From contig NZ_CP048268.1 of assembly GCF_019469265.1 (NCBI RefSeq), positions 1,085,501-1,149,500 on the forward strand: DNA of 64,000 nucleotides, written 5' to 3'. Positions 48,050 through 56,214 of this stretch are shown one piece after another. This DNA is from Lactobacillus panisapium. Its GTDB lineage: Bacteria; Bacillota; Bacilli; Lactobacillales; Lactobacillaceae. Positions within the stretch are counted from its first letter, which is position 1; each line of letters opens with the position of its first letter. Made by a program: the position numbers and the translations under genes. The notes beneath the pieces were generated by a model, which did not search any database, was not told the origin of the DNA, and was given only the letters and a program-made list of their open reading frames with translations.

Positions 48050-48186
48050 TTAAAAACTCCTTTTTAAATATAAGAGTTAGAAATCTACTTCGATTTGTTC
48101 AGAGGTAGGTTTTTTGTTCTAAAAAATAGAAATCTAATCTTTAGTAATTATAGCTTAAATCATTTGGTGTTAATTTAGCTAGATAT

Positions 48187-48221
48187 AAAAAGCTTCAAAA
48201 GTCATAACTTTTGAAGCTTTT
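48187..48221 (-). terminator. Terminator between citF and citX
   Basis: Arms AAAAGCTTCAAAAGT and ACTTTTGAAGCTTTT are exact complements with a 4-nt loop; the leftward transcript would end in U-rich TTTTTATAT. Ends the main cit operon. Confidence 0.88.
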
Positions 48222-48249
48222 ATGATTTATCCAAAAAATTGCTAGACTA

Positions 48250-49788
48250 TTAGTCTTTTACTTCTTTGATTGTGTCAATAATTGTACCATCACGATATTG
48301 AATCAATGCTACTGTTCTATCAGTATATTCTAATGGCTTTGGAGTTCCTACTTGTTTTTCAGCCATCTTTTGCAAATCTTTAATATCAACAATCTTAAGC
48401 TCTGGTACTTTGCTAAATGCAGCAATTAAATCTTGCCGTTTTGGATTGATTGCAATTCCCCGTTCAGTAACTAAAACATCAATTGAGTCACTTGGAGTAA
48501 CAACAGTTTCAACCGAAGGTACAATCGTTGCGTTACGTCCACGTACAAGTGGCGCAGTAATAATTGTCATTTTGGCAGAGGCAGCATCTTGGTGGCCACC
48601 AATTGCACCACGAATTACCCCATCCGAACCAGTCATTACATTAACGTTGAAGTCAGTATCAATTTGTAAGGCCGACAGAATAGCAACATCTAAATTATTA
48701 ACTACTGCTCCCTTATTATGGGGATCAGCGTACCAAGAAGCATCAATTTCTTGTTGGTTTTTATTTTTAGCCATTGATGCAGCAGCACCTTTATCAAAGT
48801 CCTGCACATCCATTACCTTGTTAACTAGTCCCTCTTCGAGTAAATCAGTGGTTGGCTTGGTAATTCCACCTAATGCAAATGAAGCTGTAATATTATCATC
48901 AAGCATCGATTGCCGTAAATACCTAGTTACAGCAAGAGCGGCACCACCAGAACCAGTTTGGAATGAAAAACCTTGCTTATAATATGGAGAATTAACAATC
49001 ACTTGGTTAACCATCTGCGCAATTTTTAATTCCTTAGGATCCTTGGTAAAACGGGTAGCGCCAGAACCAATTTTATCGGCATCACCAATTTGATCAACTT
49101 TTACTATATAGTCAACTTGAGTTTGTTTAATTGATGCAGGCGTATTAGGATAGTCAACAATATTATCAGTAAGTAAAACAACTTTATCTGCGTATTGTGC
49201 GTCAACTAAAGCATAGCCTAATGAACCAAAGACTGCATCACCTTCTTGCCCGTTAGCATTTCCAGCTGGGTCTGATACAGGAACACCTAAAAAGGCAACA
49301 TCAATCTTAATTTCGCCTTCTTCAATTGAACGTGCACGATTACCGTGTGAGCGAAAAATAACTGGATTTTTCAGGCCACCATGAGAAACAAAGTCACCAA
49401 GACTGCCACGCATACCTGAAGAAGTAATATTCGTAATGACACCCTTTTTAATTGCCTCAATTACTTTATCATTCATAACGCCGGTTAAAGAAGATGGTGC
49501 TAGGGTTAAGTCCTTATAACCGAGTTTAATAATTAAATCCATTACCTTGTTGAAGGCAAAATCACCGTTTCTAAAATGGTGGTGGAAAGAAATAGTCATC
49601 CCATCCTTGAGTGTTTTCTTAATAACTTCTTCTAAAGATTCAACTACTTTGTTTTCGCCAGTGGTTACACTAACTTTAGGAGCCACTCTTTGAACGTCAG
49701 GGTTACCGATATTAACACCCTCAAATGGTTTTAAACTCATTTTTGTCATTAAATCATCCGGTAAATTGCGTTTTACTTTATTCTCCAA
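48250..49788 (-). CDS. citF: Citrate lyase alpha subunit (citrate CoA-transferase)
   Basis: Transfers the acetyl-ACP thioester from acetate to citrate, giving citryl-ACP. 512 aa. Features: [18 protein letters not shown] (~55), [50 protein letters not shown] (~385). Start: the frame has an upstream TTG-ATG, but AGGAGG lies across those codons, so the TTG at 49788, 9 nt from AGGAGGG, is the best start, giving MENKVKRN; overlap with citE is then 11 nt. Last gene of the operon before a terminator. Confidence 0.94.
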   Translation of the reverse strand: MENKVKRNLPDDLMTKMSLKPFEGVNIGNPDVQRVAPKVSVTTGENKVVESLEEVIKKTLKDGMTISFHHHFRNGDFAFNKVMDLIIKLGYKDLTLAPSSLTGVMNDKVIEAIKKGVITNITSSGMRGSLGDFVSHGGLKNPVIFRSHGNRARSIEEGEIKIDVAFLGVPVSDPAGNANGQEGDAVFGSLGYALVDAQYADKVVLLTDNIVDYPNTPASIKQTQVDYIVKVDQIGDADKIGSGATRFTKDPKELKIAQMVNQVIVNSPYYKQGFSFQTGSGGAALAVTRYLRQSMLDDNITASFALGGITKPTTDLLEEGLVNKVMDVQDFDKGAAASMAKNKNQQEIDASWYADPHNKGAVVNNLDVAILSALQIDTDFNVNVMTGSDGVIRGAIGGHQDAASAKMTIITAPLVRGRNATIVPSVETVVTPSDSIDVLVTERGIAINPKRQDLIAAFSKVPELKIVDIKDLQKMAEKQVGTPKPLEYTDRTVALIQYRDGTIIDTIKEVKD

Positions 49789-50692
49789 TGTAATTGCCCT
49801 CCTCATCAATTAAGTTTGACGCTTTGGCTGTTTCGATTACGCGATTAGCCTTTTCAACAACAGGTTTATCAACCATCTTGCCATTCATTGAAATTACACC
49901 AGAGCCCTTAGCTTTAGCTTCGCGAATTGCATTTTGAACTGCTTGAGCATTTTCAATTTCATCTTTGGTTGGGTTGAAGACTTTGTTAACCATTGGAATT
50001 TGTCTTGGATTAACCAGTGATTTTCCATCATAACCTAGTTCATATATATAGTTTGTTTCGCGGTAAAAGCCTTCCGTATCATTCATATTCGAAAAGACAG
50101 TATCAAACGCGTAAACGTCAGCTGCACGAGCTGCTTGCAAAACCATATTCCGAGCAAATTCGAGTTCACGACCATCAGGATAACGATGAGTATGCATATC
50201 AGCAGTATAGTCTTCACCCGAAACGGCCAAGCCCATCATTAACGGCGTAGAAGTGGCAATTTCAGGAGCGTTTAGAACTCCCTTAGCACTTTCAATAGCT
50301 GCCATTACACCGATTGAACCTTTCTCGACGCCATATTCTTGTTCAGCTTTTTCCATATCACTGACCAATTTTTTAATCATTGCAGCAGATTCAGTTTTTG
50401 GCAACCGAATAACATCAACGCCAGCTTTAACCATGGCTTTTACGTCTTCATCATAAAATGGTGTATCCTGGCCATTTATTCTAACGACTATTTCTGCTCC
50501 GCCGAAATCAACAGTTTTGATGGCATTATATACAAGCATCCGTGCAGCGTCTTTTTCGGTTAGAGAAACAGCATCTTCTAGATCCAGCATAATTGAATCG
50601 GCACCATAAATTCCAGCATCTTTAACCATGGCAGGATTATTACCTGGTACAAACATCATGGTTCGACGCAAACGGTTTTTTACATAAGTCAT
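49778..50692 (-). CDS. citE: Citrate lyase beta subunit (citryl-ACP lyase)
   Basis: Cleaves citryl-ACP to oxaloacetate and acetyl-ACP. 304 aa, HpcH/HpaI-like TIM barrel. [18 protein letters not shown] at the N-terminus, [17 protein letters not shown] (~35, metal-binding), [12 protein letters not shown], and [20 protein letters not shown]. Starts 1 nt after the citD stop. Confidence 0.96.
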   Translation of the reverse strand: MTYVKNRLRRTMMFVPGNNPAMVKDAGIYGADSIMLDLEDAVSLTEKDAARMLVYNAIKTVDFGGAEIVVRINGQDTPFYDEDVKAMVKAGVDVIRLPKTESAAMIKKLVSDMEKAEQEYGVEKGSIGVMAAIESAKGVLNAPEIATSTPLMMGLAVSGEDYTADMHTHRYPDGRELEFARNMVLQAARAADVYAFDTVFSNMNDTEGFYRETNYIYELGYDGKSLVNPRQIPMVNKVFNPTKDEIENAQAVQNAIREAKAKGSGVISMNGKMVDKPVVEKANRVIETAKASNLIDEEGNYIGE

Positions 50693-50989
50693 TTATTGCA
50701 ATACCTCCAATTCTGGTTTATCCGAGGTCTCAGTTGCTCTTTGGGCAGCGGCAAGTGTCCGCGCTGCGATCACACAATCAAGAGCTCCCTTATCAGTGGC
50801 CTTTACTTTTGCATTTTCAATGCCATATTTTTGTAAGGTCGTAGTAATTACCTTTTTGATTTGATCACCATAAGCCTTGATAACTTCTGAGTCTAAATCA
50901 ATTTGAATTCCTTCGTTGCCCTCTGAAATCATGATTTGGATGTCTGAGGACTCTAATGTTCCTGCAACACCAACAGTCTTAATTTCCAT
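50693..50989 (-). CDS. citD: Citrate lyase acyl carrier protein (gamma subunit)
   Basis: 98 aa. Carries the phosphoribosyl-dephospho-CoA arm; the attachment serine is Ser14 in GTLESSDIQIMI. C-terminal half ALDCVIAARTLAAAQRAT is typical. Overlaps the citC end by 11 nt and is followed immediately by citE, giving fixed-stoichiometry translation of citD-E-F. Confidence 0.95.
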   Translation of the reverse strand: MEIKTVGVAGTLESSDIQIMISEGNEGIQIDLDSEVIKAYGDQIKKVITTTLQKYGIENAKVKATDKGALDCVIAARTLAAAQRATETSDKPELEVLQ

Positions 50990-52037
50990 TGATATTCATT
51001 CCTTTCTTTATTCGCATTTGTAAATCTTTCTTGTTGTTAATAATAAATTGCATTGTGCTAACTGGAACCAAAGGTTTTATTTCTGCTAAGTGGTCTTGCT
51101 TAATTAGCTGCCGCACTTTTGTTGCTGTTATTACCTGACTATCTGCTTGGAAACGTTCAACAATTTTAACTTCGATATCAGGACTTAAAGTCTTTATCAG
51201 GCTTTGATTATAGAAATTAGTTGTTCGCGAAAATGGTTCTGTTCCTAAATATCTTCTGTTAATTGTTAGAGCGGGAGCAACATAGTTTTTAAAAACTAAG
51301 GCATCAATTTCAGTCTGAACAGTAATTAAATCATCGGCCGATTTTAGGAAATAAGCTGGAAATGTCGACTGGGAAACCATATAGTCTCCACCACTGACGA
51401 CAAGGACATTTTTTAAATCCCTTGTCCCCTCTTTTACCAGCTGCATTCTTTCATTGGTTTTAAAGAGCGAAGCATCTGTAGCCACAACAAAAACATAAAC
51501 CAAATCATTTTCTTTACTTGCTAATTCAACGAGTTGACGATGACCAAGCGTAAAAGGGTTTGCATTCATGACAATTGCTGCCACTTGCAGTTTTTTTTGG
51601 TCTTTAACCCGAGGAATTTGTGCTAAAAAATCATTAATATCTGGCGTCCCATTTTCTAAAAAAGCGGCTGACTCATTATGAGCGAGTTCTTGAAATCCTA
51701 AATGAGCAAAACTTGTAGAATACTTTTCTTTGGTGAAAACAAAGCTATGAAAAATCTGTTGACTAAAGAGATATTGCTGCAAAGCAGTAATTATCTGGTT
51801 GAAACGAGCACCTGGAGTTGTTTCATCATCATTTGAAACCGCGATGTACTTTAAGACATTGTTCGCTGTACTTCCGGTACCAACTAATTCCCCGTCTTCA
51901 TTAATCAAACCTAAAGTATGATCAATCACGTTGACTTCACGGGAATTAAAATTTGATAGACCATGATGAAGCAAAAAATTTTGCCATTTTTTGTATGTCT
52001 CTGGTGTTTTTAAATAAAGATCTACGATCTTATCCAT
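50979..52037 (-). CDS. citC: Citrate lyase ligase (acetate:SH-citrate lyase ligase)
   Basis: Activates citrate lyase by ATP-dependent acetylation of the CitD thiol. 352 aa. N-terminal GNAT-like part (~1-120) and C-terminal nucleotidyltransferase part with the HIGH-type motif VMNANPFTLGHRQLVELA (~157) and TATKVRQLIKQD (ISSTxVR-like, ~308). Begins the citCDEF set, 34 nt after the alpha/beta hydrolase gene. Confidence 0.95.
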   Translation of the reverse strand: MDKIVDLYLKTPETYKKWQNFLLHHGLSNFNSREVNVIDHTLGLINEDGELVGTGSTANNVLKYIAVSNDDETTPGARFNQIITALQQYLFSQQIFHSFVFTKEKYSTSFAHLGFQELAHNESAAFLENGTPDINDFLAQIPRVKDQKKLQVAAIVMNANPFTLGHRQLVELASKENDLVYVFVVATDASLFKTNERMQLVKEGTRDLKNVLVVSGGDYMVSQSTFPAYFLKSADDLITVQTEIDALVFKNYVAPALTINRRYLGTEPFSRTTNFYNQSLIKTLSPDIEVKIVERFQADSQVITATKVRQLIKQDHLAEIKPLVPVSTMQFIINNKKDLQMRIKKGMNINGN

Positions 52038-52071
52038 TAAGTAACTTCCTCTTCAATATCAACTTCTGCAT

Positions 52072-52863
52072 TCAATTATGCAAGAAATTTATTATTTCTT
52101 TGTACATCAAATTTGGCTGTTCAGCCTGAATTAAGTGCCCACAGTTAGGAATCACTTTTGCCTTAATTAATGGATTTAATTTTGCTGTTGCTTCAGCAAA
52201 GTGATAGTCAAAAAAGGGTGACTTTTTACCAGCCAAAACTAGCATTGGCTTCTTTAATTCAATCAGCACATCACGCCAATCTTGTTCAGCATGATTAATG
52301 CGACACAATAGGTTTTCTTCAGGATGATATGGAAAACTTTGAGCTTCCTTTTTTGCGAGTGCAAACATTGCATCGTCAACATGGGTGGCTATCCCGGTAC
52401 CAAAATCGGCCTTTAGATAGCTCGGATAATTATTCCAAGTAAGGTCTTGGTATCCGTATTGCCAAGTTTTATCTTTTATCATTTTGGGAGGTTGATCCAA
52501 ATCCACGATCGCCTTTAGGCGCTTTTCACCATAAAGTGAAATATAAGCCCACAAATTCGCAGCACCCATCGAATTGCCAATGCCAATAATATCAACTAAA
52601 TCTAGCTTTTCAATCAACTGGTTTAAATCAGCGGCATGTCGACTAATTCTTTGGCCTTTAAATGTTCGCGCAGATCTGCCCTGGTTTCTTGGATCGATAA
52701 TAATAAAACGATAATCTGAGCTAAAAAGCTCTATTGCCTTTTGCCATAATGCGGCAGAGCCACCGATTCCCGGGATAGCAAGAATTGGTGGTTGCGTAGT
52801 TTTTGTATCATAATAATGGATTCTTACTCCATCATTAGTTATAAAGTCTGCTTGACTAATCAT
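52072..52863 (-). CDS. Alpha/beta hydrolase in the cit operon
   Basis: 263 aa. Alpha/beta hydrolase fold: oxyanion region LAIPGIGGSAALW, nucleophile elbow GIGNSMGAANLW (Ser ~99), likely Asp in LVLAGKKSPFFD and catalytic His in NCGHLIQAEQP near the end. Its ATG abuts the DASS transporter stop with no gap, so it is in the operon. Not a usual cit cluster member; the substrate is unknown (ester, lactone or acyl-thioester are open). Confidence 0.85.
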   Translation of the reverse strand: MISQADFITNDGVRIHYYDTKTTQPPILAIPGIGGSAALWQKAIELFSSDYRFIIIDPRNQGRSARTFKGQRISRHAADLNQLIEKLDLVDIIGIGNSMGAANLWAYISLYGEKRLKAIVDLDQPPKMIKDKTWQYGYQDLTWNNYPSYLKADFGTGIATHVDDAMFALAKKEAQSFPYHPEENLLCRINHAEQDWRDVLIELKKPMLVLAGKKSPFFDYHFAEATAKLNPLIKAKVIPNCGHLIQAEQPNLMYKEIINFLHN

Positions 52864-54330
52864 TTACCACATGCCAATAATTTTCATCCAGAAAGTACCG
52901 ATTACCCCGAAAATCAAAAGATATACGATACCAAGGATAAAGTTCATCTTCCACCATTCGCTTTGTTTGATATAACCGGTAGTAGCTAAAATGGAAGCTG
53001 GTCCGTTGGCATAGTGTGTGGTTGAAGCGTTAATTGCACCAGTGAATGCTAAAAGCATTGCTGACAGGGCAAGTGGTGCTCCGGTAGCGACTGCTACTGA
53101 TAAAAATGGTAGATACAATGCCGTCATATGAGCTGTTCCACTGGCAAAGAAGTAGTGGGTGTAGAACATTAGAATTACTAATACTGCTAAAACAATTTCC
53201 CAGCTAATTCCGTGAAGTCCAGATTGGATAGTCTTTGAGAACCAATCAATAAAACCAAATGAGATTAGCTTGCTAGCCATAAATACCAAAATTGATAGCC
53301 AGATTAAAATGTTCCAAGCTCCAGTCTGCTTCAAAGCATCCTGCATGGTCAAAACCCCAGTTAACAAGAGTAGGCCAACAGCTAAGAATGCAACGAAAGT
53401 TGAATCTAATTGTGGAATTTTATAAATACCTGATAAAACCCATAAAACAATCGCCAACAAGAAGACTGCAGACATTATTTTTTCAGGCTTAGTAACAGGA
53501 CCCATATCTGCTAAACGGTCATCTGCCCATTTTTTAGCATTAGGAGTTTCCTTAATCTCAGGTGGGAAAATTTTATAAATGATTAATGGAATGACAATTG
53601 TTGCAATTATTGCTGGCACAATTGCTGCAGTAAACCAGCTTATCCAGCTCATTTGATAGCCCTTTTGAATTGCCATTTGGGAAGCAACCATATTAGGAGC
53701 AGCACCTGTAATAAACAGAGCTGTCGAAATGACGTTAGCATGAAAGGCAATAAAACTTAGATAGGCACCGATTTTTTTCCGAGATGGATCATTTGGTAAA
53801 GAATCATAGTCTTTTGAGATTGATTCTGTGACTGGCCATACGACCCCACCTGTACGTGCACTATTAGAAGGAATTAAAGCTCCGAGAATCAATTCAAGAC
53901 CAGTAATGGCATAGCCAATTCCAATCGAGCGTTTACCAAAACGACGAATCATCCAATAAGCGATTCTATTTCCTAAACCGGTTTTACTAATACCATAGGC
54001 CATGATAAAAGCCATTGCAATCAACCAAGAAGCGGAGTTACTGAAAGCACTCAGGATCCCGGCATTAACAGCACCGGTTTTTGGATTTACTTCATTTTGA
54101 ATTGGTGCTAAACCAACCAAAACAGTTACAATCAAACCAATTAATGTGGTACCACCAATTGGTAAGGGTTTAGTAATACAGCCAACAATGGTAGCTACAA
54201 ATATTGCAAACATTTCCCATGCTTGTGCTGATAAGCCATACGGTCGAATTGGAGTAAAACACCATAAAGCAATACCAATTATTACTGGTAAAACAAATCC
54301 TTTATAGTTTACTTTCTCTAAAGTTTTCAT
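52864..54330 (-). CDS. citT: DASS-family citrate/dicarboxylate transporter (CitT-like)
   Basis: 488 aa, ~12 membrane segments. Divalent anion:sodium symporter family, nearest in feel to CitT/TtdT/2-oxoglutarate-malate translocators: LIPSNSARTGGVVWP (~147), FITGAAPNMVASQMA, FASGTAHMTALYLPFLSVA (~392) and the second SNT-like NASTTHYANGPASI (~432). Known CitT exchanges citrate for succinate; with fumarate reductase encoded nearby, that exchange is plausible here, but uptake of malate or 2-oxoglutarate is not excluded. Confidence 0.85.
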   Translation of the reverse strand: MKTLEKVNYKGFVLPVIIGIALWCFTPIRPYGLSAQAWEMFAIFVATIVGCITKPLPIGGTTLIGLIVTVLVGLAPIQNEVNPKTGAVNAGILSAFSNSASWLIAMAFIMAYGISKTGLGNRIAYWMIRRFGKRSIGIGYAITGLELILGALIPSNSARTGGVVWPVTESISKDYDSLPNDPSRKKIGAYLSFIAFHANVISTALFITGAAPNMVASQMAIQKGYQMSWISWFTAAIVPAIIATIVIPLIIYKIFPPEIKETPNAKKWADDRLADMGPVTKPEKIMSAVFLLAIVLWVLSGIYKIPQLDSTFVAFLAVGLLLLTGVLTMQDALKQTGAWNILIWLSILVFMASKLISFGFIDWFSKTIQSGLHGISWEIVLAVLVILMFYTHYFFASGTAHMTALYLPFLSVAVATGAPLALSAMLLAFTGAINASTTHYANGPASILATTGYIKQSEWWKMNFILGIVYLLIFGVIGTFWMKIIGMW

Positions 54331-54346
54331 AATTATCCTCTTTTAT

Positions 54347-55045
54347 TTATGGGCGGTAAATATCGTCGATAATTTTATAATCCTTGTTTTTCAGTTCTTC
54401 ATCAAGCCAGTCAATATTTCCAGTTCCATTATGAAAACTCTCAGCTTTACGATCATCTTCTTGGTGAAAGGCCTGGACTTTAGGAAGTAATTCAGTCGTC
54501 TTTTCACGAGCTACTTTAACCACGCCATCAGCATCGCCAACAATTAAATCACCAGGATTTACGCTAACCTCACCACAAGAAACTGGAACATTAATTTCTC
54601 CTGGACCTTCCTTATATGGACCATTTGGCGAAGTGCTTACAGCATAAATGGGTAGATCCCAATTGCGTAAGCTATCAATGTCACGCATCGGACCATCTAC
54701 AACAACACCAGCTACGTGTCTTTGATCACGAAGCCATGTCATCATAACTTCACCGATAACGGCCCTAGTATTGTCACCCTCATTATCAATTACAATGACA
54801 TCACCTTCATGACAGTATTTTAAAGCCGCATAAATAGTTAAGTTATCACCAGGACGATTATGAACTGTAAATGCTGGGCCACACATCTCTTTTGTAGGAC
54901 TAGACATCAACTTAATGCGAGTAGCCATTGCCCCTCTGCGATTCATACAGTCCGCTATATTAGATGTCGGCAAATCTTTATAGCCTTCAACAATTTCTTT
55001 ATCAGGAAGTTCTCTTTTCAGGAAAATCCGTTTACCAACTTGCAT
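54347..55045 (-). CDS. RraA-family protein (HMG aldolase/oxaloacetate decarboxylase-like)
   Basis: 232 aa. Fold and motifs of the RraA/class II HMG aldolase group: IADCMNRRGAM near the N-terminus, VIVDNEG-type and GEVMMTWLRDQRHVAGVVV (~100), VDGPMRDIDSLR (~122; Arg-Asp of the metal/substrate site), and NPGDLIVGDADGVV. Several members decarboxylate oxaloacetate, which would give pyruvate from the lyase product; RNase E inhibition is not implied. Second gene of the operon, 18 nt after mdh, 16 nt before the transporter. Confidence 0.85.
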   Translation of the reverse strand: MQVGKRIFLKRELPDKEIVEGYKDLPTSNIADCMNRRGAMATRIKLMSSPTKEMCGPAFTVHNRPGDNLTIYAALKYCHEGDVIVIDNEGDNTRAVIGEVMMTWLRDQRHVAGVVVDGPMRDIDSLRNWDLPIYAVSTSPNGPYKEGPGEINVPVSCGEVSVNPGDLIVGDADGVVKVAREKTTELLPKVQAFHQEDDRKAESFHNGTGNIDWLDEELKNKDYKIIDDIYRP

Positions 55046-55063
55046 GTTTATCTCTTTTCTTCA

Positions 55064-55993
55064 CTAATCTAAGCTAATTCCAGCAAGAACTTCTTGCATC
55101 TTATCTGCAGAATTGAGCATTTTCTTAATTTCAGAATCAGATAATTTAGCTTCAATAACATGACTAATACCAGTTCCATCAATTGCTGTAGGAGTTCCTA
55201 AGTAAAGGTCATGCTTAATACCGTATTCACCATTAATTGGTGCTGAAAGTGGCAAAACAATTGCACGATTATCCAGAACGGCACTAACAATTTGAGTCAG
55301 CATCATTGCGATGCCATAGAATGTGGCACCTTTGTTTTCAATAATCTTGCCACCCTTTTGGCGAATATCTGCTTCAATATCATTTAAGACATCAGCAGTA
55401 ATTGCGTCATAATCTTTTAAGGCTTTTTTAGCAACAACTGATTCATCAAAGTTTTCAAATGAAGTATCCCCATGTTCGCCAAGAACCATTGAATTTACTT
55501 CAGCTACAGGTACATTCAGTTTTCTTGCAAGTTCAACTTGTAAACGAGCTGAGTCAAGAGAAGTACCTGTACCAATGACCTTATTCTTAGGAAAACCAGA
55601 TAATTTTTGGGTTAAAGTGGTCAAAATATCAACTGGGTTTGCTGAAACTACAAACACTCCATCAAAGCCAGAATCTACAACTGGTTGAATAATACTCTTC
55701 AAAATTTTGACATTTTTGTTTACTAAATCTAATCTAGTTTCTCCGGGTTTACGTGGAACGCCTGCAGTGATTACTACCACATCAGCATCCTTGGCATCTG
55801 AATATTCGCCGGCATGAATATTACATTCACCAGCAAATGGGATGATGTCTTCAAGATCCATTGAATCTCCTATTGGCCTTTTTTTAACAACATCAGTGAT
55901 GACTAGCTCATCAACATTTGTATGTTGCAGTAGGTCATTGGCAAAAGTTGATCCAACAGCTCCATCACCAACAAGTAAAACTTTTCTAGACAT
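55064..55993 (-). CDS. mdh: LDH-fold 2-hydroxyacid dehydrogenase, predicted malate dehydrogenase
   Basis: 309 aa, L-lactate/malate dehydrogenase family. NAD motif VGDGAVGSTFA with acidic Asp34 (NAD preference). The sequence is lactate-dehydrogenase-like throughout (GETRLDLVNKN, GTGTSLDSARL, GEHGDTSF; catalytic Arg87, Asp147, Arg150, His174). However the specificity residue, Gln in LDH, is Arg81 here (AGVPRKPGETR), the residue that makes LDH scaffolds prefer oxaloacetate. Hence malate dehydrogenase is predicted; an LDH label would probably be wrong. First gene of the cit operon. Confidence 0.88.
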   Translation of the reverse strand: MSRKVLLVGDGAVGSTFANDLLQHTNVDELVITDVVKKRPIGDSMDLEDIIPFAGECNIHAGEYSDAKDADVVVITAGVPRKPGETRLDLVNKNVKILKSIIQPVVDSGFDGVFVVSANPVDILTTLTQKLSGFPKNKVIGTGTSLDSARLQVELARKLNVPVAEVNSMVLGEHGDTSFENFDESVVAKKALKDYDAITADVLNDIEADIRQKGGKIIENKGATFYGIAMMLTQIVSAVLDNRAIVLPLSAPINGEYGIKHDLYLGTPTAIDGTGISHVIEAKLSDSEIKKMLNSADKMQEVLAGISLD

Positions 55994-56041
55994 AATTTAA
56001 TCCTTCCAATCTCTAAAAAAATGAAATCCTTTTCATCTGTC

Positions 56042-56070
56042 ATTATATATGTGAATCGAAGATTTTGCAA
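56042..56070 (-). promoter_or_regulatory. Promoter of mdh-rraA-citT-abh-citCDEF operon
   Basis: Minus strand TTGCAA-N17-TATAAT, ~50 nt before mdh, with TTGGAAGGATT as RBS. The AT-rich upstream DNA holds a second TTTTGCAA copy on the minus strand near 56155-56164; both might be regulator contacts. Confidence 0.7.
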
Positions 56071-56164
56071 TATTTTAAAGAAATAAATTATTTTTTACTT
56101 TTTTAAATATAAAAAGTGATTTTTATTTTTCAATTTTAAAAAATACAAGTAAATTTGCAAAATT

Positions 56165-56196
56165 AAAAAAGCACTCAGTTTACTAAGTGCTTTTAA
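56165..56196 (-). terminator. Terminator of fumC-frdA
   Basis: Arms GCACTTAGT and ACTGAGTGC (minus strand, one G-U), flanked by AAAA and TTTTTT. 18 nt after the reductase stop; separates it from the cit operon. Confidence 0.82.
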
Positions 56197-56214
56197 AACT
56201 TTAAAATTCAATTA

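Noticed and set aside
48410..48982. 190-codon open frame antisense to citF
   Set aside because: It lies entirely within citF on the opposite strand, has no RBS, and its composition mirrors citF codons.
54347..55045. Regulator of RNase E activity
   Set aside because: RraA fold alone does not imply this; metal-site Arg-Asp and cit operon context point to an aldolase/decarboxylase, and this clade lacks E. coli-type RNase E.
55064..55993. Annotation as L-lactate dehydrogenase
   Set aside because: Overall similarity is to LDH, but Arg81 at the specificity position and operon context favour malate dehydrogenase.
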